34,523 nucleotides of DNA from NCBI RefSeq assembly GCF_000337495.1, contig NZ_AOIS01000029.1, positions 96,541 to 131,063 of the forward strand. Direction: 5' to 3'. The position numbers and the translations under genes are program-made. Source of the DNA: Haloterrigena salina JCM 13891 (GTDB lineage: Archaea; Halobacteriota; Halobacteria; Halobacteriales; Natrialbaceae). Positions within the stretch are counted from its first letter, which is position 1; each line of letters starts with the position of its first letter. The notes under the pieces are model-generated. The model did not search any database. It saw only the letters and a list, made by a program, of their open reading frames with translations, and was not told where the DNA came from. Shown in pieces: positions 1 to 7,472 of the stretch.

Positions 1-256
1 GTCCAGATTTTTGCGTGAGTGGTGAGTGAGCAGCGCGAACGAACCCGAGCGGAAAAAGGTGGGTGTAGACGGGGCTGCAGATCCTGCGGAACTTCGTCGA
101 GATCTGTAGTCGAGAGTAGTCGAGACTCGACTGCTCGAGTTCTCTCGAGCGATTATTGCTCGCTTGTCTGCTTGCCGGTCGGCTGTTCGGTTACCGTTCG
201 TTGGTGTTTGATCTCCGTTCGTGATCTACACGGGAACAGTGGGTGGACTCGAGAGA

Positions 257-280
257 CACACCCCTCGTTGCCGCTGTATA
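257..280 (-). repeat. Inverted origin recognition box-like repeat
   Basis: Read on the minus strand this is TATACAGCGGCAACGAGGGG, followed by TGTGT. It matches the boxes at 830-1320 in the TACAGCGG core, the G-rich 3' part and the terminal GTGTG. It is the only copy in the opposite orientation and sits about 550 bp from the first direct copy, on the far side of the AT-rich patch. Inverted boxes on the two sides of an unwinding element are typical for archaeal origins. Confidence 0.75.
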
Positions 281-369
281 GATCCGGGAGATCCCGCGTC
301 GCTCGAGAAAACGCCGGAATCCGTTGAGAGCAACTGCTGGGCCGCTTTCGGTTACCTTTTCGAAGCCAA

Positions 370-450
370 AGCTAATCACCACTATTAAATACTATATCTG
401 TGTCAACGTCCATTGAGTATATTGGACGAACTATCGTCCAATCGGTATTG
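370..450. other. AT-rich candidate duplex-unwinding element
   Basis: This is the most AT-rich stretch of the origin region, including ATTAAATACTATATC at about 384-398 and TATATTGG at 418-425. It lies between the inverted box (257-280) and the direct box array (830-1320). The TTAAATA piece could also act as a TATA box. The unwinding role is inferred from position and composition only. Confidence 0.45.
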
Positions 451-455
451 GACGA
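420..455. promoter_or_regulatory. Three ATTGGACGA elements, two forming a hairpin or operator
   Basis: ATTGGACGA occurs at 421-429 and 447-455, and its exact complement TCGTCCAAT at 434-442. The first two make a perfect inverted repeat with 9-bp arms and a 4-bp spacer; the direct copies are 26 bp apart and share a preceding T. This looks like a binding site for a dimeric protein at the edge of the AT-rich patch. No gene start lies close by, so a role in replication control is as likely as one in transcription. Confidence 0.6.
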
Positions 456-690
456 GGGCTCGCCGCTCGAGGCGAACTCCACCTCTCGTTCCGGACCGGC
501 CCCCTGTTCTGAATCAGCGGCCGAGACCGTCGATCCTCTCGTTGTTTCGGTTACTGCCTCGATCAGCGAGTTCGTCGCGGCGTTTCGACCGACAGTTCTG
601 TGGGACGCTCTATGGAGGAGTCTCCCGGAACTGGCGCTGTCGAACCGATTGTCGTTTCCGTCGCCGTCGGTGTCAGTACGCTCGCTGCGC

Positions 691-768
691 GTCAGTAACT
701 GTTCCACACCTCGTGGGCGTCAGTAACTGTTCCACACCTCGTGGGCGTCAGTAACTGTTCCACACCGC
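691..768 (+). repeat. 28-bp tandem repeat, about 2.7 copies
   Basis: Units beginning GTCAGTAACTGTTCCACACC start at 691, 719 and 747, an exact 28-bp period. The first two are identical and continue TCGTGGGC. The third diverges after CACACC into GCGGTGGG, which in reverse complement resembles the 3' half of the origin boxes. There are no spacers, so this is not a CRISPR array. It lies between the AT-rich patch and the box array. Confidence 0.85.
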
Positions 769-829
769 GGTGGGTCCGTGAGTGTCCCCTCCCGACCTTC
801 GCTTCGAGTCGATACCCACCGCCACTCCG

Positions 830-1321
830 TTACAGCGGCACCGCGGGGTGTGTGTCTCCGCATACAGCGGCACCGCGGTGTGGGAACCGACCGGTGCAGT
901 TCCTATGGAAACTCTTTTTATCCGATACAGCGGAACTACGGTATCCGCCCCGTTCGTCGGGCCGTTCCCGACCCTCCCGATGACGGCCGTGTGACCCCGT
1001 CTCCGTTCCGGTCGAACGGGCGCCACCAGTCGCGTGTGACCTACCGGCATACAGCGGCACTCCGGGGTCTCCCGACGGGTGACCCGGTGACTGGACGTGG
1101 CTATACAGCGGAACCGCGGGGTGTGGCCACAGCTATACAGCGGCACTCCGGGGTTCCCTGCGCGGCTGTCCCTCGAGGGTCGCTCTAGGACAGTCCGAAA
1201 TCGATACAGCGGAACCGAGCGATGCATCGCAGCCTATACAGCGGCACTCCGGGGTGTGATTGTTACATTTCAGAACCGCTCTCGAGGGAATCCTGTTTAT
1301 ACAGCGGCACTGCGGTTCCGA
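830..1321 (+). repeat. Array of nine direct origin recognition box-like repeats
   Basis: The core TACAGCGG begins at 831, 863, 926, 1050, 1104, 1136, 1205, 1237 and 1300. Full copies continue C/A-AC-C/T-C/G-CGGGGTGTG; the copies at 926, 1205 and 1300 are degenerate in their 3' half. All nine face orc1. The start-to-start spacings are 32, 63, 124, 54, 32, 69, 32 and 63 bp, so several sit near multiples of three helical turns. They are probably Orc1 binding sites, by analogy with haloarchaeal origin boxes. A C-AG-GG-A-----GGGG pattern is shared with the common box, but the rest differs. Confidence 0.82.
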
Positions 1322-1324
1322 GCG

Positions 1325-1330
1325 TTTAAG
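1325..1330 (+). promoter_or_regulatory. TATA-like box of orc1
   Basis: TTTAAG lies 31-36 bp before the orc1 ATG, the distance expected for a short-leader or leaderless haloarchaeal transcript. It is inside or just after the last origin box (from 1300), so Orc1 bound to its boxes could block its own promoter. That autoregulation is inference. Confidence 0.55.
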
Positions 1331-1360
1331 GTGCTCCGGCGTCCTGTCCCTAGTACCTGA

Positions 1361-2560
1361 ATGTCGGATTCGATGGATTACTTCGGCAGCGAGAACGAGA
1401 TCTTCCGGAACAAGGAACTCCTGCAGGTCTCGCACCTCCCGGACGGCGACCGGATCATCGGCCGCGAGGACGAACTGACGAACCTCGCGAACGCGATCAA
1501 ACCGGCCACGCGGGGGAACACGCCGAACAACGTGCTCGTCTACGGGAAGACGGGAACCGGGAAATCACTCTGTTCGAAGTTCATCACGAATCAGGCGATC
1601 GAACGCGCGGAGGGCAACGACGTCTCGATCGGCGTCGCGTACGTCGACTGCCTGCAGGAATCGACGGAGACCCAGGCCGTCCAGTCGGCCGGCCACCAGC
1701 TCAACGACCACGCCGAGACCGACGTCTCGATCCCCCACTCGGGGCTGAGCACGGCCGAGTACTACCGGCGGCTGTGGCACATCGTCGACACCCGCTACGA
1801 CGTCGCCCTGATTATCTTAGACGAGGTCGACAAGATCGAGGACGACGACATCCTGATGCAGCTCTCGAGAGCCGTCGAATCCGGCAAACTCACCGAGAGC
1901 ACGGTCGGCGTCATCGGCATCTCGAACAAGGTCCGCTACAAGGACTCGTTAGACGAGCGCATCAAGTCCAGCCTCTGTGAACGCGAGTACGTCTTTTCGC
2001 CCTACGACGCGACCCAGATTCGCGAGATCCTCCGCTCCCGGTCGGACGCGTTCCACGAGGGCGTCCTCGAGGACGGCGTCATCCCGCGCGTGGCCGCCCT
2101 TGCCGCCCGCGAACACGGCGACGCGCGGAAGGCGATCGACATCCTCCGCTTCGCCGGCGAGATCGCCGAGGAGAACGCCCTTGAGACCGTCACGGAGTCC
2201 TGCGTCGATCAGGCCCACGAGCGCGAGGAGACCAGCCGGCTGGCCGAACTCATCTCCAAGAGCCCCAGCCACGCGAAACTCGTCCTCGAGGCGATGGCCC
2301 TGCTGACCCAACAGAAGGAGGGCGACGACGCGCCCGTGACGACCAACGAGGTCTACGACCTCTACAAGCGCCTCTGCGATCGCGACGGCTCCGAACACCT
2401 GAAGCTGCGCCGAATTCGGGACATCCTCTCGGAGCTCGAGTTCCTCTCGATCATCGACCAGGAACGCAAGTGGGCCGGGAAGGGGAAGGGCAACTACATG
2501 GAAAACCGGCTGATCGACGACCCCGAGGTCATTATCGCGGCCTGTAACGAGTCCGACTAG
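1361..2560 (+). CDS. Orc1/Cdc6 family replication initiator
   Basis: AAA+ ATPase that binds origin boxes and loads the MCM helicase. The 399 residues have the family's usual length. Walker A GKTGTGKS is at 62-69, Walker B IILDEVD at 151-157, the sensor-1 region GISN at 186-189, and sensor 2 GDARKAID at 253-260; the rest, from about 285, should be the winged-helix DNA-binding domain. The N-terminus with FRN-E-L near 15-20 is typical for haloarchaeal members. The ATG at 1361 fits the TATA-like box about 31 bp upstream. It sits directly beside nine direct boxes, so it is very likely their cognate initiator. Haloarchaea carry several paralogues and the numbering differs by species, so no numbered symbol is given. 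Confidence 0.97.
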   Translation: MSDSMDYFGSENEIFRNKELLQVSHLPDGDRIIGREDELTNLANAIKPATRGNTPNNVLVYGKTGTGKSLCSKFITNQAIERAEGNDVSIGVAYVDCLQESTETQAVQSAGHQLNDHAETDVSIPHSGLSTAEYYRRLWHIVDTRYDVALIILDEVDKIEDDDILMQLSRAVESGKLTESTVGVIGISNKVRYKDSLDERIKSSLCEREYVFSPYDATQIREILRSRSDAFHEGVLEDGVIPRVAALAAREHGDARKAIDILRFAGEIAEENALETVTESCVDQAHEREETSRLAELISKSPSHAKLVLEAMALLTQQKEGDDAPVTTNEVYDLYKRLCDRDGSEHLKLRRIRDILSELEFLSIIDQERKWAGKGKGNYMENRLIDDPEVIIAACNESD

Positions 2561-2657
2561 CAGCGATTTTCGGCGATACGTCTCGAGGCGGACGAAAACG
2601 GTATCGAACGAAACTCGAGACGAACGGCGGATGACTCGAGGAGCATCCTGTTACCCT

Positions 2658-2729
2658 GGCAATGGGGATTGCCACTCCCTCCCCAGCCGATTCGCTCTCT
2701 CCCGTTGGTCGTTCGCTCATCCCTCGCAC
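2658..2729 (+). repeat. Dispersed intergenic repeat, copy A
   Basis: About 72 bp that match the reverse complement of 28357-28429 at roughly 85 percent, with the longest shared blocks CCCTCCCCAGCCGATTCGCT and CGCTCATCCCTCGCAC (the latter with one change just outside it). It lies in the 296-bp gap after orc1, which otherwise contains no gene. Similar short GC-rich repeats with TCGCTCATCCCTCGCAC cores are scattered in haloarchaeal genomes and often give false short ORFs. The function is unknown. Confidence 0.7.
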
Positions 2730-2856
2730 AGCTTCGAACGGCGTCTCACTTTTCGTTCGACGCAGTTCAGCGCGCGCCACCGCACGGTAGTAAACTTGAG
2801 GCGATCGTGGGCGGCTGGCTGGGGCGCTCTGAGAGAAAACTAACTTGGCACGAGTT

Positions 2857-3213
2857 TCAGAGCAGTTCGCGAACCTCCGAGTACCACATGTCGTGGTAGT
2901 CGACGTGGCCGACCCGGCGGGCGATAGCGACGGCCAGGGCGTGCCAGCACTGCTCGGTCGGATCGTCTGCGTCTAAGTTGTACTCGCTGTCCTTGCAGGT
3001 ACAGCCGCCGTCCTCGACGATGTACTCGTCGTCGTAGCCGACGACGATCGTGAAATCGCGGTAGGCCTTCACCCGATTCTCGCCGACCGCCTCGATCGCG
3101 CGGACCCCGCGGTCGCCGTGGACCCTCGAGATCCGGTCGACGATCTCGGGGGTGAGTTCGCCGGTCTCCTCGAGGTCCGCCTGCCATCGCTCGACTGGGT
3201 TGGCCTCCGGCAC
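2857..3213 (-). CDS. SWIM zinc-finger domain protein
   Basis: A 118-residue protein made mostly of one SWIM zinc finger. The ligands CxC are at 71 and 73 and C-x-H at 89 and 91 (CTCKDSEYNL...CWHA). SWIM domains bind DNA or protein partners; the role of small haloarchaeal versions is not established. I chose the GTG at 3213 because a TATA-like ATTTTACA (minus strand, 3236-3243) lies 26 bp upstream and recognisable sequence (NPVERW, ELTPEIVDR) begins just after it. The open frame extends further upstream to 3438, but that part is Arg/Ser-rich and looks non-coding. It is convergent with orc1 and divergent from the histidine kinase. Confidence 0.85.
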   Translation of the reverse strand: MPEANPVERWQADLEETGELTPEIVDRISRVHGDRGVRAIEAVGENRVKAYRDFTIVVGYDDEYIVEDGGCTCKDSEYNLDADDPTEQCWHALAVAIARRVGHVDYHDMWYSEVRELL

Positions 3214-3470
3214 GACCGCAACTGTGCGCCCAACTGTAAAATCGGTTTGGTTGTTGTGCCGCGACGACCGATCGGGCGGTGTGAACGGGGTTCGGGCAAG
3301 CGGTGTGATCCGAGGGATCGTTCGCGCCGGGTCGACCGCGCTTCGACCGGCGATCGACCGTTCGCGAGACCGCTCGACGAGCGGCTGCTGGGAACGACGA
3401 CCGACCCTCGAGTACCCGTACTCCTCGGGTAACCGCAATCCAGAAATAGAGCGCGATTCCAGTAGAGGTA

Positions 3471-4643
3471 ATGGATCGGGGGGAGCAGCAGACGGCTACC
3501 GTCGGGGGGAGACCCCTGATCGCATCGCTCGGCGCCTTGTATATCGTCCTCGCGGTCGGATGGTCGGTCGGTCAACTGAACGTCGGCAAACCGGCGTCGA
3601 ACGTCACGCTCGTCGCGGCCTTCATCGGGGTCCCGGGGCTGGTACTCCTCTACGGCGGGTATCGGTTACCGCGAACCGACATCCGTCCTCGGTTCTATCC
3701 CGTGGTCGCACGCTGGTGTCTCGGCGGGCTCCTCTTGCTGCTCGGCATGCTCGCACTCTACCAGCTCGAGCCCGCCAAGGGCGTCAACGATCCGTCACAG
3801 GCCGCGCTCGTCCTCTCCGCGTTCGGGATCGCCGCCGGGTTCGGCGTCGGCGTCTACGACGCGCTGGCGAAGACCCAAGCGCTCGAAGTTCAGCGACGAA
3901 ACCGGGAGCTACAGGAGGTGAAGCGGCGACTCGAGGCGACCAACGAGGAACTCGAGGCGTCGAACGAGCGCTTAGAGCAGTTCGCCTACGCCGCCAGCCA
4001 CGACCTGCAAGAGCCGCTGCGGATGATCACGAGCTACCTCTCGCTCGTCGAACGCCGGTACGGCGACGACCTCGACGACGACGGCGAGGAGTTCATCGAG
4101 TACGCCGTCGACGGCGCCGAGCGCATGCGCGAGATGATCGACGGCCTACTGGAGTACTCGCGCGTCGAGACGCAGGGCGATCCGTTCGAACCCGTCGATC
4201 TCGAGTCGGTGTTCGCGGACGTTCGCCGGGACCTCGAACTCCAACTCGCAGAGCACGACGCCACCGTGGAAATCGGGCCGCTACCCCGGGTCAAGGGCGA
4301 CGGTCACCAGTTACGCCAGCTGTTCCAGAACCTGCTCTCGAACGCGGTCGAGTACAGCGACGAACCGCCTCGGATCAGGGTCACCGCCGAGCGGAACGGC
4401 AGCCGCTGGACGGTGTCGGTCGCCGACGACGGGATCGGCATCGACCCGGACGATCAGGAGCGCATCTTCCGGGTGTTTCAGCGGCTCCACGGCCGCGATG
4501 AGTACGACGGCACGGGACTCGGACTCGCGCTCTGCCAGCGGATCGTCGAGCGCCACGACGGCGATATCTGGGTCGACTCCGAGCCCGGCAAGGGATCGAC
4601 GTTCTCGGTGACGTTGCCGGCGGTCGCCGACCGCGACGAGTGA
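3471..4643 (+). CDS. Membrane-bound sensor histidine kinase
   Basis: A 390-residue kinase. Four hydrophobic segments (about 17-35, 45-64, 79-97, 108-128) form an N-terminal membrane sensor, followed by a short coiled coil (about 135-170). The HisKA phospho-acceptor is H177 in ASHDLQEPLRMI, an H-box style shared with bacteriophytochrome-like kinases. The ATPase domain has the N box around N287-N291 (NLLSNA), the G1 box DDGIGI at 319-324 and the G2 box GTGLGLAL at 347-354. No receiver is fused or adjacent. The nearest single-domain response regulator is at 11191-11607, and pairing with it is possible but unproven. The signal sensed cannot be read from the sequence. Confidence 0.93.
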   Translation: MDRGEQQTATVGGRPLIASLGALYIVLAVGWSVGQLNVGKPASNVTLVAAFIGVPGLVLLYGGYRLPRTDIRPRFYPVVARWCLGGLLLLLGMLALYQLEPAKGVNDPSQAALVLSAFGIAAGFGVGVYDALAKTQALEVQRRNRELQEVKRRLEATNEELEASNERLEQFAYAASHDLQEPLRMITSYLSLVERRYGDDLDDDGEEFIEYAVDGAERMREMIDGLLEYSRVETQGDPFEPVDLESVFADVRRDLELQLAEHDATVEIGPLPRVKGDGHQLRQLFQNLLSNAVEYSDEPPRIRVTAERNGSRWTVSVADDGIGIDPDDQERIFRVFQRLHGRDEYDGTGLGLALCQRIVERHDGDIWVDSEPGKGSTFSVTLPAVADRDE

Positions 4644-4716
4644 GCCCCCGTCGCTCGCTGTCGACCGCGAGCCGTTCTCTTGGTTCGAGGCGACGCCAAC
4701 GATTCGCAGAGCCGAC

Positions 4717-5619
4717 TCAGAACGACGTGCTCGAGTCGGCCGACGGTCCGTGGGGCGACTCGGCCGCGGCGGCGTCAGCAGTGGTCTCGACGTCGACGGG
4801 ATCGGCATCGACGGTCCGAGCGGTATCGGTCTCCGAACCGGCGACGTCGCTCGTGCGACCGGCGGTCCGCTGCTCGCGCACGAACGCGGTGAAGTTGTCG
4901 AACAGCCGTTTGGCCTCGCAGGCGGCCTCGTAGCGCTCGGCGTCGATGCCCTCGAGCACGGCCCGAATCCGATCGGGCTCGAGGTCGCCGTCTTTCCCGG
5001 CGGTCACGCGCTCGGCCGTCGTCATGTCGTACTCGGGGTGGAACTGGACGCCGAAGACGCGGCCCCGCCGGAAGCCGTGGATGCCGTACTCGTTTCTGGC
5101 GAACACCGTCGCGTCGGGCGGCGCCGCAGCCACGCGGTCGGAGTGGGTGGTGAAGACGGTGAACTCCTCGTCGACGCCGGTCAGCAGCCGACTCGTCCCG
5201 TCGTGTTCGACGGCCCGGTAGCCGATCTCGTACTCGCCCATATCCTCGACGCGGCCGCCGAGGACGTCCGCGAGCAGCTGGTGGCCGTAACAGACGCCTA
5301 GAAACGGCAGGCCGGCCGCGACGGCCTCGCCGATCCACTCCTTTGCCGCGCCGATCCACGGTCGATCCCAGTAGACGGAGGCGCTCGAGCCGGTGACGAC
5401 GCAGGCGTCGAAGTCGAACGTGTCGGGGAGTTCCCCGGAGGGGCAGTGAAACTCGACGAGCTCCGCGTCGAGTTCCCGCTCGAAGTTCCGCCGCGTGCTC
5501 TCGCGTTTGTGCGCCGCGTTCAACAGGGCGATCCGGAGTCGATCGTTGTCCCCCTTCCCCCGGTCGCAGCCGTTGCCCGCAGTCCCCTCGGAGCGATCGT
5601 CGGCCGACGGATCGATCAC
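4717..5619 (-). CDS. Class I glutamine amidotransferase (GMP synthase GATase-like)
   Basis: A 300-residue protein with a class I GATase fold. The nucleophile is C110 in GVCYGHQ, and the other triad residues are H194 and E196 in VQFHPEY. These domains release ammonia from glutamine or, in stand-alone members, hydrolyse gamma-glutamyl bonds. No synthetase partner is fused or adjacent, so the substrate is unknown. The start used is the GTG at 5619; no other start codon follows an upstream in-frame stop, and family similarity begins only at LRIALLNAA (about residue 28), so a later start is possible. About 50 C-terminal residues are acidic and low in complexity. The gene is convergent with the kinase. 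Confidence 0.88.
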   Translation of the reverse strand: MIDPSADDRSEGTAGNGCDRGKGDNDRLRIALLNAAHKRESTRRNFERELDAELVEFHCPSGELPDTFDFDACVVTGSSASVYWDRPWIGAAKEWIGEAVAAGLPFLGVCYGHQLLADVLGGRVEDMGEYEIGYRAVEHDGTSRLLTGVDEEFTVFTTHSDRVAAAPPDATVFARNEYGIHGFRRGRVFGVQFHPEYDMTTAERVTAGKDGDLEPDRIRAVLEGIDAERYEAACEAKRLFDNFTAFVREQRTAGRTSDVAGSETDTARTVDADPVDVETTADAAAAESPHGPSADSSTSF

Positions 5620-5975
5620 GAACGGATCCGCTCCGTTCGATCCGTCGCAGTCGCGTTGGCGCGCGATCGCCCGCCACTTTGTGGTATGCTATTCCAAGAC
5701 ATCGTTATTCGAACGACAGCACCGTCGGGTACAAAACGTTTTCCACTGAGTCGGTAACAAAACGCCGCTTTCAACGACGGTTTCGCGGTTCTATCGGGGG
5801 TTGATGGACGGACGTGTCTCGAATGAGCGTCTCGAGAAAACCCTGCAAAACGGCGGAGACGCCCGGTAAGCAGCGATTACTGCCGAGAGGGATACTCGCC
5901 GCGAGCTCCAGTCGAGGGGGCGGCGGCCCCGGCACAGACCACGGCGTTTTTCGCGGTCGCCCGTCGACAGGGGGT
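5620..5975. other. Gap of 356 bp between divergent genes
   Basis: This separates the GATase gene (minus) from trm1 (plus) and should hold both promoters. It has an AT-richer patch at 5688-5770 with AAAACGTTTT (5733-5742), a 10-bp palindrome, and a second ACAAAACG at 5757-5764. GTTTTTCG at 5946-5953 lies about 26 bp before the trm1 ATG and could be its weak TATA box. The trm1 frame stays open back to 5814, but that part has no family similarity. I see no gene here. Confidence 0.5.
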
Positions 5976-7097
5976 ATGCGCGTCACCGAGGGCGGGATCG
6001 ATCTCGAGGTCCCCGGCGAACAGACCGAGGGCGTCGAGGAGTCGGTGTTCTACAACCCCAGACAGGAGTTGAACCGAGACCTGACGATCGCGACGCTGCG
6101 GACCTTCCGCGAGCGCGAGGAGCGCGCCGAGAGCTACCTGGACGCGATGACCGCCAGCGGCGTCCGCGGGATCCGCGCGGCCGCTGACGGCTGGGACGTC
6201 ACTTGCTGCGATCTCGAGGCAGACGCCGTCGACCTCGCGCGGGAGAACCTCGAGCGAAACGACCTCGCGGACGAGGCGCGCGTCGAACACCGCAACGTCA
6301 ACGCGCTCATGCACGACGAGATGTTCGACGTGATCGACCTCGATCCCTACGGGACGCCGATGCCCTTCGCCGACGCGGCCTTCGCGCGCTGCCGTGACCT
6401 CCTCTGCGTGACGGCGACCGACACCGCGCCGCTCTGTGGCGCCCACTTCAACAGCGGCGTCCGTTCCTACAGCGCGGTGCCCCAGAACACCGACTACCAC
6501 CCCGAGATGGGCGTCCGGATCCTCATCTCTGCGCTCGCCCGCAGCGGCGCCCGCTTCGACGTCGGCGTCGAGCCGATCCTGACCCACGCGACCAGCCACT
6601 ACGTCCGGACCTACCTCGAACTCGATCGGAAGGCGAGCGCGGCCGACGCCGCCCTCGAGCACCTTGGACACATCTACCACTGCGAGGACTGCCTCTACCG
6701 CGAGACCGAGCACGGACAGGTCGCCGATCCGCTCGAGAGCTGCCCTCACTGCGGCGGCGAGCGCCTGCTCACCGCCGGCCCGGTCTGGCTCGGCCCCGTT
6801 CAGGACACCGAGTTCGTCGCCGACGTCCGCGCCGCGGTTCCCGACTCGTTTGGGACCGCCGAGAAGGCGCGGGAGCTCTGTGAGACCCTCGAGGCCGAAC
6901 TCGACGAACCAACCCACTACGACCAGCACAAGCTCTGCAAGAACTGGGGGCTGCCCGCGAACGCGATGGACGAGTTCCTCGCCGACCTGCGCGAGGCCGG
7001 TTACGCGGCCTCGCCGGCCCACTACGGCGGGACGACGTTCAAGACCGACGCGAGCGTCGGCGAAATTCGGGCGGCGACCGAAGGGAGTCTCGAGTAA
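5976..7097 (+). CDS. trm1: tRNA (guanine(26)-N2)-dimethyltransferase
   Basis: Makes N2,N2-dimethylguanosine at position 26 of tRNA using S-adenosylmethionine. The 373 residues match the archaeal length. Visible family marks are [13 protein letters not shown] at 24-36, the SAM-binding ASGVRGIR at 60-67, the acidic ligand region CCDLEADAV near 77-85 and the catalytic DLDPYGTP at 121-128. The C-terminal part has a zinc-binding pair, CEDC and CPHC, as in other archaeal Trm1. I chose the ATG at 5976 since MRVTEGGI begins the conserved region; the frame upstream to 5814 is basic and unrelated. The gene appears to be transcribed alone. Confidence 0.96.
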   Translation: MRVTEGGIDLEVPGEQTEGVEESVFYNPRQELNRDLTIATLRTFREREERAESYLDAMTASGVRGIRAAADGWDVTCCDLEADAVDLARENLERNDLADEARVEHRNVNALMHDEMFDVIDLDPYGTPMPFADAAFARCRDLLCVTATDTAPLCGAHFNSGVRSYSAVPQNTDYHPEMGVRILISALARSGARFDVGVEPILTHATSHYVRTYLELDRKASAADAALEHLGHIYHCEDCLYRETEHGQVADPLESCPHCGGERLLTAGPVWLGPVQDTEFVADVRAAVPDSFGTAEKARELCETLEAELDEPTHYDQHKLCKNWGLPANAMDEFLADLREAGYAASPAHYGGTTFKTDASVGEIRAATEGSLE

Positions 7098-7127
7098 TCG
7101 CTCCGTTCTCCGACCGACTCGAGCGCG

Positions 7128-7328
7128 TCACTCCTCCTCGGCGTACAACCGGACGAGCTGACATTCGGGACAGCAGACGCCCTGCAGTTTCGCTCTGTTC
7201 TTGAATCCGAGTTTGCCGAGCAGTCCCTCTCGCTCCCCGGTCGCGATCGAGAGCCCCATGCTCTCGCCGTCGCGCACCGGAACCGGTTCCATCGTCACGC
7301 CGCAGTCGGGGCATCGTCGTTGCTCCAT
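7128..7328 (-). CDS. Small zinc-ribbon protein
   Basis: A 66-residue protein with CPDC at 6-9 and CCPEC at 52-56, a two-knuckle zinc ribbon separated by a basic, glycine-rich middle (GLLGKLGFKNRAKLQG). Such haloarchaeal mini-proteins are common and mostly uncharacterised. The ATG at 7328 puts the first knuckle at the usual distance from the N-terminus; the frame could extend to 7433 but that part has no zinc-ribbon character. It is convergent with trm1 and divergent from the YihY-like gene. Confidence 0.82.
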   Translation of the reverse strand: MEQRRCPDCGVTMEPVPVRDGESMGLSIATGEREGLLGKLGFKNRAKLQGVCCPECQLVRLYAEEE

Positions 7329-7472
7329 GCCCTCCGATCGACGTGACAACAGGAAATAACTTCCTCTCGCGAACGGTCCCGCCACGATCCCACGATCCGT
7401 GACAGTACCGACGAGTGTGCAAGCCAGTGCCACACGGTCGCATATGGCGCTGGCCGTCGCTACTACCGGAAC

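Larger units (their letters stand above)
1..1360. other. Replication origin region, no protein gene
   Basis: This 1.36-kb stretch has no convincing gene: the open frames in it are short, low-complexity, rich in Arg/Ser, and overlap one another on both strands. It ends at the orc1 start codon. It holds one inverted and nine direct origin-box-like repeats, an AT-rich patch near 370-450, a three-copy ATTGGACGA element and a 28-bp tandem repeat. Haloarchaeal origins are usually an AT-rich unwinding segment flanked by inverted origin recognition boxes beside a cdc6 gene, and this region fits that plan. The box sequence differs from the widespread TTCCAGTGGAAAC-type box, so it may be an accessory origin specific to the neighbouring Orc1. 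That last point is inference. Confidence 0.82.

Noticed and set aside
691-768. CRISPR-like repeats
   Set aside because: The units are directly joined with no spacers, and no cas gene is near.
19-1227. Several ORFs of 60-160 codons in the origin region
   Set aside because: They overlap on both strands, are rich in Arg, Ser and Pro, and run through the repeat boxes; they look like by-products of high GC.
3152-4501. Long plus-strand ORF of 449 codons over the histidine kinase
   Set aside because: It is an Arg-rich shadow frame of the kinase and of the SWIM gene's upstream region.
5877-7022. Minus-strand ORF of 381 codons over trm1
   Set aside because: Antisense shadow of trm1, which has clear family motifs.
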